The notes beneath the pieces were generated by a model, which ran no database searches, was not told where the DNA came from, and saw nothing but the letters and a program-made list of their open reading frames with translations. Positions 1 through 6,241 of a stretch of DNA of 64,000 nt are shown piece after piece (the stretch's first letter is position 1; every line of letters starts with the position of its first letter). Where the stretch lies: NCBI RefSeq assembly GCF_002906655.1, contig NZ_CP025795.1, positions 992,001-1,056,000 on the forward strand, given 5' to 3'. Source of the DNA: Vibrio hyugaensis (GTDB lineage: Bacteria > Pseudomonadota > Gammaproteobacteria > Enterobacterales > Vibrionaceae). A program made the position numbers and the translations under genes.

Positions 1-229
1 TTCTATCGATAACATTCGTGATCTGATTAACCTGCAGTTACCAGGTATCGAGATCAAACCAATGCCAGTTGTACCTCGTGCGCTGCCATACCATGCGGGT
101 TACACCTACTTCGAGCTGGATAAGACGGGCGAAGAGTGGTCAGCACTGAAAAACACAGCGGCGATTGCGATTCATGTCGCGGGTGATTTCGCTAACTTGT
201 CATTGCAACTTTGGGCTGTACGTCTATGA
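1..229 (+). CDS. tssK: T6SS baseplate protein TssK, C-terminal fragment
   Basis: The window opens inside a gene read in the frame starting at base 2 and ending at the TGA at 227-229. The visible 75 residues include VVPRALPYHAGYTYFEL and end NLSLQLWAVRL, which is the typical TssK C-terminus (compare the complete second tssK at 48303-49628, which ends ELWSISQ after a similar PYQTGYVYFEV stretch). TssK is the trimeric baseplate subunit that links the T6SS baseplate to the TssJLM membrane complex. Its stop overlaps the tssL start in an ATGA arrangement, so the two are translationally coupled. The 5' part lies outside the window. Confidence 0.93.
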   Translation, partial: SIDNIRDLINLQLPGIEIKPMPVVPRALPYHAGYTYFELDKTGEEWSALKNTAAIAIHVAGDFANLSLQLWAVRL

Positions 230-1017
230 GTTATGCAGAAACCGATGTAACCGTCGTTCTATTTCAACCAGAGCCTGGCAAACCGATGGAGGTGATGCCA
301 GCGCCTGATTTGTCGCGCAATATCGCCGTTCAAGACCTCAACATCGAGAGTATGGGTATCAACCCGTTAGTCGACCAATTCTCTTGGTTGATCGCGAGTC
401 TGTCTTGTATGTCGTCGATTCCATGGCTAGATGACCCAATGCCGTTTCGTGAACAAGTGGCTCGTGAGATCAGAAAGGGCGAACGTAAGCTCAACGAAAT
501 GGAATTGGATCGCGCATCCATTTTGGTTATCCGCTACTGCTTGTGCGCAGCAATAGATGAGTCTGTCTGTCGTCAGGAGTGGGGAGCAAACAGTCATTGG
601 AGCCAGAACAGTTTGTTGTCAGAGTTCCATAATGAGACCTCTGGTGGTGACAAGTTCTTCGTGATTTTGGAGCGCTTAAAAGCAGACCCTCGCAAGTACC
701 GACACGTCATCGAGTTCCTCTATTTACTGCTTCAACTTGGCTTCCAAGGTAAGTACGGACGCGAAGAGCGAGGCAACGAAAAACTCGCGGAAATCGGTAG
801 CACTATCTATCGACTCGTGCGTGATGAACGTTTAGCCGAGCAAGAGAAAGTCTCTCTCGTTAACCTTAAGGCCAAATACCTTAAGAAGCCGTTAAAAAGG
901 GTGATTTCACCCAAGCTGATTTTAGGGGTGAGCGCGATCACCTTTGGGATCATGTATGTCGCGACCTACATGGTGATCGACCTTAAGTTTCAAAAGTTGT
1001 TGGAAATGTATCAATAA
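226..1017 (+). CDS. tssL: T6SS membrane protein TssL (DotU family), short form
   Basis: A 263-residue DotU/IcmH-family protein. The start is taken at ATG 226, overlapping the tssK stop (ATGA), rather than the earlier in-frame start at 211. Family hallmarks are CLCAAIDESVC (about residues 107-117), WSQNSLLSEFH and a long helical core, with a single C-terminal membrane anchor near residues 231-255 (LILGVSAITFGIMYVATYMV). TssL anchors the T6SS trans-envelope complex in the inner membrane with TssM and contacts TssK. Unlike the second TssL in this window it has no OmpA-like peptidoglycan-binding domain. A perfect inverted repeat follows the stop, so this is the last structural gene of its operon. 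Confidence 0.93.
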   Translation: MSYAETDVTVVLFQPEPGKPMEVMPAPDLSRNIAVQDLNIESMGINPLVDQFSWLIASLSCMSSIPWLDDPMPFREQVAREIRKGERKLNEMELDRASILVIRYCLCAAIDESVCRQEWGANSHWSQNSLLSEFHNETSGGDKFFVILERLKADPRKYRHVIEFLYLLLQLGFQGKYGREERGNEKLAEIGSTIYRLVRDERLAEQEKVSLVNLKAKYLKKPLKRVISPKLILGVSAITFGIMYVATYMVIDLKFQKLLEMYQ

Positions 1018-1018
1018 C

Positions 1019-1058
1019 CAGAAGATCTCAAATTGAGATCTTCTGCCAGTTTTAAGTT
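1019..1058 (+). terminator. terminator-like inverted repeat after the first T6SS operon
   Basis: A 13-bp perfect inverted repeat (arms 1019-1031 and 1033-1045, core AGATCTCAA / TTGAGATCT) lies immediately after tssL. It is followed by a T-rich stretch (CCAGTTTTAAGTTTT). It probably ends the tssK-tssL transcript and separates it from the PAAR/effector unit. Confidence 0.65.
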
Positions 1059-1118
1059 TTATCGTGAATATCACTGGCGATTTAGTGGTATTCACTAGTC
1101 ATTTAGAGAGGTTGCAAT

Positions 1119-2684
1119 ATGCGATCTCTTTTATTATTCAATCAACAAAATTCAAATGGATTGGTTATGGGCGTAACAGTTGGTGCAAATGGACTTTCAA
1201 TAGTTCATAAAGGCTCAGGTGGTGAAGCGAATGCAACGCTCCCAGATGTTTGTTTAACGAAGGTCGGTAAGCCGATCGTTCCTATCCCTTATGGCAACAA
1301 TGCTAAATCAGCAGACCTTGCCGGTGGCACAACGACTATCTCTATGGATGGTGGTAACAGTGTCGCAATCAAAGGCAGTACGTTTTCAAAAAGTACCGGC
1401 GATGCGGGCGGTGATAAAAAAGGCGTCGCATCCGGCACCATAGAAGCCGAAGCAAAATTCATTTCAGCCTCACCAACGGTTAAGTTTGAAGGCAAGGGCG
1501 TATGTCGCCTATCCGATCAAATGACCATGAACAAAGCCAACACCATGTGTTTGGGTGGCGCACAAAACCCATCGGTTTCTGTTACGGAAGACCAGGAAGG
1601 GACGTATACGGTAGACTTATACCTCTCATATTCAGACGGTGAACCCGTTCAAGGCGCAACTTACACTCTCACTGATCAATCTGGCGCCGTATTTGAAGGT
1701 ACATTGGATAACAGTGGTAAAGCATCGGTTGGCGGGGTAGCTCCGGGTGAGTTTGCCATAGAGTACGGTGAGGACATCCGCGACTTCATGCCGAATGTCC
1801 CAACTAAGACCAATCCGAACTTTAATCCGAGTGCGAACGCTCAACTGATCATTGAAGAAACAAAGAAAGGCGAGGTTGGTTTCTGGGAAAATGCTTGGAC
1901 GCGAATGTCTGGTGCTGCCAGCTGGATTTGGGGGGTGATTCTTGGTGATTTCAACGATGACGCTTCGGTTGAGCAGATCATAGCCAACACTGCTCTGACA
2001 ATGATTCCAGTGGTGGACCAAGCCGCTGACGTGCGCGATTTATCTGCGAACATTATGACCTTGTTGACTGAAGAAGAGCGCGATAAGCCTGAAAACTGGT
2101 TAGCGCTTTCACTTACCCTTGTCGGCTGCGTTCCAACATTTGGTAGTGCAGTCAAAGGTACGTGTAAAGTTGCGCTAAAAGGCGGCAAAGGAACATCAAA
2201 AGATACTTTGCTAGCTGTTTTAAGAGGCATGGGTAAAGGCGATCCTGAAAAATTCTTGCGTACGTTAGATTGGGTGGATTACGCCAAGCAAACCAGCCAG
2301 ATTGTTAGCGATGTTCTAAAACCTTGTATTGAAGTCGCAACTGAGTTGGCTTCATACGCAAACAGAATGGGAGCAGATGAGCTCGGTGCGTATTTCTTGA
2401 AGTTAGCGGATGAGGTAAAAATCATCGATAAGATGGTACCGGACAAACTAAAAGAAGCGATGGGCGAGTTTGATGATCTTTTTGCTCGTATCTTAGGTAA
2501 GGGCGAGAAAACTTACCCAGCAAAAGTAAAACATAATACCGGTGAGTCTGCTCAGTCAGGAAGGAACTCTGCAAAGGCGAATGAGGACAAAAACAAAGCA
2601 GACTATGTATGCAAGTTGTGCGGCAAAAATAAGAAAAGCAAACTCCACCCTTGTAAGGCAAGGCTAGGCTCTAGGAAAAAATAA
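1119..2684 (+). CDS. PAAR-like DUF4150 T6SS effector/adaptor protein
   Basis: A 521-residue protein with GAGAGG as ribosome binding site 8 nt before ATG 1119. Residues 15-140 form a DUF4150/PAAR-like spike-tip domain (LPDVCLTKVGKPIVPIPYGN, later MTMNKANTMCLGG). Residues about 145-210 look like an Ig/carboxypeptidase-regulatory-like beta domain (GATYTLTDQSGAVFEGTL, APGEFAIEYGED). Residues about 250-350 are the helical pre-toxin segment usual in such effectors (MIPVVDQAADVRDL, LALSLTLVG). The C-terminus ends in a cysteine-rich stub, CKLCG then HPCKA, but no toxin fold. The toxin seems to be the next ORF, which starts at the stop codon in the -1 frame after a run of six A. It is therefore either a two-protein effector or a frameshifted single effector. 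I recall V. parahaemolyticus T6SS1 ending with a PAAR effector of AHH type, which fits. Confidence 0.85.
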   Translation: MRSLLLFNQQNSNGLVMGVTVGANGLSIVHKGSGGEANATLPDVCLTKVGKPIVPIPYGNNAKSADLAGGTTTISMDGGNSVAIKGSTFSKSTGDAGGDKKGVASGTIEAEAKFISASPTVKFEGKGVCRLSDQMTMNKANTMCLGGAQNPSVSVTEDQEGTYTVDLYLSYSDGEPVQGATYTLTDQSGAVFEGTLDNSGKASVGGVAPGEFAIEYGEDIRDFMPNVPTKTNPNFNPSANAQLIIEETKKGEVGFWENAWTRMSGAASWIWGVILGDFNDDASVEQIIANTALTMIPVVDQAADVRDLSANIMTLLTEEERDKPENWLALSLTLVGCVPTFGSAVKGTCKVALKGGKGTSKDTLLAVLRGMGKGDPEKFLRTLDWVDYAKQTSQIVSDVLKPCIEVATELASYANRMGADELGAYFLKLADEVKIIDKMVPDKLKEAMGEFDDLFARILGKGEKTYPAKVKHNTGESAQSGRNSAKANEDKNKADYVCKLCGKNKKSKLHPCKARLGSRKK

Positions 2685-3466
2685 TGACAGTGCTAATGGC
2701 AAAGCTTTTATCTGTAAAGCTATACGAGAAAGAAAACAAAAATCAGATAATTAATAACATTAAGATTGGTAGTCAAGGTGTCTTGGGACGAAAAGACTAT
2801 TGGCCTATTGCTAATAAGGTCTTGAAGCCAAGTATCAAGTACCCAGATAGACATCCGTGGCACTCCAAAGCATTATCAAGTCACATCACAGGGCATCACA
2901 TTATATCAGTGGCAAGTCTAAAAACACTAAAAAGTGACTATAAAACACTATTGCGTCTCAGTAAGTACAATGTAAATCATCCGAGGAATATTGTTGGTTT
3001 ACCGACGTCTCCTCAAGTCGCTTGTCAATTGAATGTACCTCTTCATTATAGTAGTCATACTAGTGATGCGATACCGACTATTGAAGACTCGCCTTCTTAT
3101 CATGTAATATCATCAATGCTGATAAAAAAAATGATCTCACTTTTGTTAAGTAAGGGGATATGTCCAGGTGATTCCTTAGAAGAGCAAAAGAAAGTATTAC
3201 TGAATATCGATTACATATCAGCTATAAAATTGAAATATATAACCAACTTTAAGATCGTTTTACATAAAACGGGAGTTGATTATTTGAAAGGAAATATTGG
3301 TTGTGGTGGTGTGGAAAAAGAAAGTCTAAAGAAAGAGGGGAGAGAGTGTGAAACAAGATTACACAGTTACCCATTTAGTAAAAATGACTTAATGACAAGT
3401 GACCATTCTAGGTTGTTAACTATCTACGAAATAGAAAATTCAAGGGTTGTATATAATGCCAATTAG
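2684..3466 (+). CDS. AHH-type nuclease toxin (HNH/EndoVII superfamily)
   Basis: A 260-residue protein whose ATG shares a base with the stop of the PAAR gene (TAATG). AGGA lies 7 nt upstream within the end of that gene. The AHH nuclease signature is visible: SHITGHHIIS at about residues 67-76 (the histidine pair of the beta-beta-alpha metal finger), then YNVNHPRNIVGLPTSPQVAC and VPLHYSSHTSD. It probably degrades DNA or RNA in rival bacteria after delivery by the T6SS. The coding sequence turns clearly AT-rich here and stays so through the immunity genes, which suggests acquired DNA. Without an adaptor domain of its own it must ride with, or be fused to, the upstream PAAR protein. A true frameshifted fusion is the main alternative. 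Confidence 0.72.
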   Translation: MTVLMAKLLSVKLYEKENKNQIINNIKIGSQGVLGRKDYWPIANKVLKPSIKYPDRHPWHSKALSSHITGHHIISVASLKTLKSDYKTLLRLSKYNVNHPRNIVGLPTSPQVACQLNVPLHYSSHTSDAIPTIEDSPSYHVISSMLIKKMISLLLSKGICPGDSLEEQKKVLLNIDYISAIKLKYITNFKIVLHKTGVDYLKGNIGCGGVEKESLKKEGRECETRLHSYPFSKNDLMTSDHSRLLTIYEIENSRVVYNAN

Positions 3467-3983
3467 TGAAGAATATTATGTGTTATCAAATGACTACTCA
3501 AAGGTAAATTTTGTAGTGAACATGGAAGACGAACGTGGATTTAGTTTGTTAATGGATAAAGCTATATCTACAACCATGCATGTTAACTTTGAATGTATTA
3601 GCTTAAAGAGTTTCAGCGCTATCGATGCTCCATTTGATGTTTCTGTCAACACTGAGATATTATTTGACCTGGATTTTCTTGCAGTGTTATCAGAATTAAT
3701 GCTATACAAAAACTCACTTGTTCCTGCTAAGATTAAAGAGAAAGAGTTTGTTTATCTTCATTGTTATAATATTATCGATATAGAGGATGAAGTTAAGGGG
3801 TTTAACTTTGATCTCTTATCAGAAATACCCATCGAGGAAAGGTTGGTATTCAAGCCCTCTTATGGGGCTATCGTTGTTTTTTTTCATAAATCAATTATAG
3901 AGAAAATCAATTCTGTTAAGAGTTTTTCATATGCAAAGTATCAAAAGGTTTCCGATTGGTCAGTTGAATGGGAAATGTCATGA
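3456..3983 (+). CDS. probable cognate immunity protein (Imm11/DUF1629-like)
   Basis: A 175-residue acidic, AT-rich gene. ATG 3456 is chosen because AAGGG lies 9 nt before it; it overlaps the end of the nuclease gene by 11 bp, the usual tight arrangement of a toxin and its immunity. The C-terminal half (FDLLSEIPIEERLVFKPSYG, then VVFFHKSIIEKI) has the pattern I associate with the Imm11/DUF1629 family, often found beside AHH and related nucleases. The same pattern recurs in the pseudogene at 5001-5487. It should neutralise the nuclease in the cytoplasm. Assignment rests on position and motif resemblance, not on a search. Confidence 0.65.
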   Translation: MPISEEYYVLSNDYSKVNFVVNMEDERGFSLLMDKAISTTMHVNFECISLKSFSAIDAPFDVSVNTEILFDLDFLAVLSELMLYKNSLVPAKIKEKEFVYLHCYNIIDIEDEVKGFNFDLLSEIPIEERLVFKPSYGAIVVFFHKSIIEKINSVKSFSYAKYQKVSDWSVEWEMS

Positions 3984-4333
3984 ATTATACAGTGCTTAAA
4001 ATTGATGACCTAGCTAGCTTGGATAATTATAAAATCCGACTTGTTAAAGTTGAGCCGGATATATATATATCCCAAACATACGGATTAAGTATTTTTATAA
4101 ATGATTATGTCAAAAGGAAAATACGTCATATTGATGCTCTTAATTTAACTGAGAGTGTTATATCAATCCGTTACTTTAAACCAGATGATTTTTTGTCTGG
4201 TTATTATAAATTAGAACTAATATCACGAGATGGAGGTTCATTTTTTACAAATGAAGAAGGGCATGTTTTTTTTTCTAAAGACTTATATGAAGACCTATTT
4301 ACAAATAAATTTGATGTTTTGATTGATTTTTAG
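3980..4333 (+). CDS. immunity-like protein, second in the array
   Basis: A 117-residue, very AT-rich gene. Start ATG 3980 forms an ATGA overlap with the preceding immunity gene and has GGGAA upstream; an earlier in-frame start at 3968 is less likely. The N-terminus (MNYTVLKIDD, then VEPDIYIS and LSIFINDYVK) resembles the N-terminus of the last array member at 5001 (NYVVLSKQ, VEPDLLLE, LFIISDIASK). No motif allows a firm family call. It is probably a divergent or spare immunity protein kept in the same transcript. Confidence 0.5.
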   Translation: MNYTVLKIDDLASLDNYKIRLVKVEPDIYISQTYGLSIFINDYVKRKIRHIDALNLTESVISIRYFKPDDFLSGYYKLELISRDGGSFFTNEEGHVFFSKDLYEDLFTNKFDVLIDF

Positions 4334-4412
4334 TTTCCAACATAACTGATCGTATTTGTACTGGTTGTCAACCTAGTTTACGTTATGAAATTTGGAGCTT
4401 TCCACGTTTAAA

Positions 4413-4979
4413 ATGCAAATAGCATACATAAATGAGGACTTTAACGAGGGTGAATCATTATTTACTTCCGTTGATAGTCGGTCGTCTTTCTATGATGATA
4501 ATGATTTCACTCCCACTTCTTGTAAAAGTGAGATTGTGTGGAAAGATGATGATACCTATGAAATTGAAGCATTAGATTTAATCAGAGGCGGTGCTTTTAA
4601 TGTCAGTAAGCCTATTGCTGAACTAATTATGAGTTTCGACCCATATGGTGTTGAAGTTTATCCCGCAAAATTAACCTGTTCCGGAGGCGGAGTGTTAACT
4701 GAGCGCTACATAATAGCAGTAGATAACTTAGTAGATGTGGTTGAATATGATAAAAGCATAAAAGTGACTGACGTAACTACTCGTTTTTACTTATCTGATG
4801 AAAAGATCAAGGAACTTTCGGATAGCAAGAGGCACGTTTTTAAACCTGTCGGAATGACAAAAACGTTCTTCTCAATCGAGTTGTTTGAAGCGCTTGTCCG
4901 TTTAGATGAGGAGGGTAAAATAAATACTAGTATCGTTGCCTTTTCATTTGATACATCCGAAGAGACGCCCCGAGTCTAG
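4413..4979 (+). CDS. immunity-like protein, third in the array
   Basis: A 188-residue acidic protein counted from ATG 4413; an in-frame TTG at 4392 is an alternative start and neither has a well-placed ribosome binding site (GGAG at 4394-4397 is 15 nt away from the ATG). Visible pattern: GGAFNVSKPIAELI, VEVYPAKL, ERYIIAVDNLVDVVEYD and a C-terminal KRHVFKPVG then KTFFSIELFEALV. These parallel the VFKP and helix segments of the first immunity gene and fit an Imm11/DUF1629-like protein. It is AT-rich like its neighbours. A short out-of-frame stub (MKFGAFHV) just upstream suggests local decay. Confidence 0.5.
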   Translation: MQIAYINEDFNEGESLFTSVDSRSSFYDDNDFTPTSCKSEIVWKDDDTYEIEALDLIRGGAFNVSKPIAELIMSFDPYGVEVYPAKLTCSGGGVLTERYIIAVDNLVDVVEYDKSIKVTDVTTRFYLSDEKIKELSDSKRHVFKPVGMTKTFFSIELFEALVRLDEEGKINTSIVAFSFDTSEETPRV

Positions 4980-5000
4980 TGTAAGTAGGTAAATATAATA

Positions 5001-5487
5001 ATGACTAACTACGTAGTTTTATCTAAACAATCTTTGACTGACTTCCCATTCCAGCAAAGCCCTAAGCCAATAGTGCCAGTAGAGCCCGATTTGCTTTTGG
5101 AAATGACCTTTTCTCCAAAGCTATTTATCATCAGCGATATTGCGTCAAAAGAGGAGAAACTGGTCGTACACGGAGTAGAGTGGTTAGACGCTCGCGTGGA
5201 TTGTTCTCCAAGCCAGCCATCTGATGATGAAATTAAAGTTTACGAAGATTATCGTATGCCTTACATCCATCAAACTTATAAATTGACGGATAAAAAAACA
5301 ATACGGCAAGTTGAGCTGGTTAGACATCGAGTCAACAGCGTTTGACTTCTCTAAATTAGAAAATATTCCCTTAGAAGAACGATTAATATTTAAACTAGAA
5401 GAAGATTTTGGCCTGGTTTTCATTCACCAAAGTGTGATTGACCTTCTTAAAAAAGACGTCAAAGACGTTTGGGTAAGAGATGTATAA
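5001..5487 (+). pseudogene. frameshifted immunity gene (Imm11-like), fourth in the array
   Basis: Reading from ATG 5001 gives MTNYVVLSKQSLTD and stops at 5345. In the +1 frame the sequence continues directly as WLDIESTAFDFSKLENIP, then LEERLIFKLEEDFGLVFIHQ, to TAA 5485-5487. This matches, piece by piece, the C-terminus of the first immunity gene (IIDIEDE, FNFDLLSEIPIEERLVFKP, VVFFHKS). The two frames join at a run of seven A at 5292-5298; with six A the reading frame would run through as about 161 residues. It is either a recently inactivated gene, a phase-variable tract, or a homopolymer sequencing error. Confidence 0.72.
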
Positions 5488-5489
5488 TA

Positions 5490-5514
5490 AGCGCCGAAAG
5501 GCGCTTTTTCTTTT
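5490..5514 (+). terminator. Rho-independent terminator after the immunity array
   Basis: Perfect hairpin AGCGCC-GAAA-GGCGCT (5490-5505) followed by TTTTCTTTT, three bases after the end of the immunity pseudogene. It closes the PAAR/nuclease/immunity transcript. Confidence 0.85.
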
Positions 5515-5586
5515 ATTCAATCGGATACAACTCTAACAAATAAAAGATGTGAACGTGGCTAATGAATACATAGTGGTTAGGAAATA

Positions 5587-5997
5587 ATGAATAGAACAAT
5601 GAAATTAACTTTGCTTTTGGCGGCGGCAACATCGGTCGTCGGCTGTCAAACAATGCCGAATCAAACACTGACTTCTACGGCAACTCAAGAAACTATTGAA
5701 CATGCGAAAGCCGAACTTGATGGGCAGCGTTTCTACAAACTTAATGAATATGATCAAGCGATTGAGGTTTCTGATGACGGGGTCATTGTATTCAAGTCTT
5801 ACTTACCTCGTAGCGGCGGTTACGAATGGGTACCTGTAGTCATTCAGGACAGCAGTTTTCATGTGTCATGTGATTATTTCCGAGAGTTTGTGGATGCAGG
5901 AATGGTAGTGCAGGCACAGTTTGTCGGTAAAGGTGGGCGTATTGAATACTATGATAAAAAACGCTGTGAAGAGTACGGCGAGCCCGTTTGGAATTAA
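5587..5997 (+). CDS. small lipoprotein of unknown function
   Basis: A 136-residue protein with AGGA 4-7 nt before ATG 5587. The N-terminus is a lipoprotein signal peptide (MNRTMKLTLLLAAATSVVGC), with lipobox SVVGC and lipidated Cys at about residue 20. The mature part is a single small domain with two further cysteines (HVSCDYF, KKRCEEY) that could form a disulfide in the periplasm. I do not recognise the family. It lies alone between two hairpin terminators and is less AT-rich than the immunity genes before it. Lipoproteins next to T6SS effector genes can be periplasmic immunity proteins, but the nuclease here should act in the cytoplasm, so that role is not supported. Confidence 0.7.
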   Translation: MNRTMKLTLLLAAATSVVGCQTMPNQTLTSTATQETIEHAKAELDGQRFYKLNEYDQAIEVSDDGVIVFKSYLPRSGGYEWVPVVIQDSSFHVSCDYFREFVDAGMVVQAQFVGKGGRIEYYDKKRCEEYGEPVWN

Positions 5998-6011
5998 AAC
6001 GTTTCTATTAA

Positions 6012-6032
6012 AGCGCCTTTCGGCGCTTTTTA
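6012..6032 (+). terminator. Rho-independent terminator after the lipoprotein gene
   Basis: Hairpin AGCGCC-TTTC-GGCGCT (6012-6027) followed by TTTTT. The hairpin is the exact reverse complement of the one at 5490-5505. Confidence 0.85.
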
Positions 6033-6148
6033 CTCTCTACATCCAACACCCATTACACTCACTATCTGACATATCCATTAATCGTATCGACAAAAATAAC
6101 TCAGCGTAATTGGCGTTGGTTTAAAATGAACCACACTAGGGCAAATGG

Positions 6149-6227
6149 TACACTGTACTCATATAGATACACTGTAAATTAGCGTTTGAACCTCTTCCCC
6201 ATAACATTGATATTTAGCGTTCAAACG
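6149..6227 (+). promoter_or_regulatory. repeat-rich control region of the TonB receptor operon
   Basis: Two copies of TACACTGTA (6149-6157 and 6168-6176) lie 19 bp apart start to start. They are followed by a 9-bp inverted repeat, CGTTTGAAC at 6183-6191 and GTTCAAACG at 6219-6227, just before ATG 6242. These look like binding sites for a regulator of the downstream operon; the regulator is unknown. Confidence 0.4.
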
Positions 6228-6241
6228 TTGAGAAAACCCAT

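Noticed and set aside
4385..4411. Short frame MKFGAFHV ahead of the third immunity-like gene
   Set aside because: Only eight codons and out of frame with the gene; at most a remnant of an older start.
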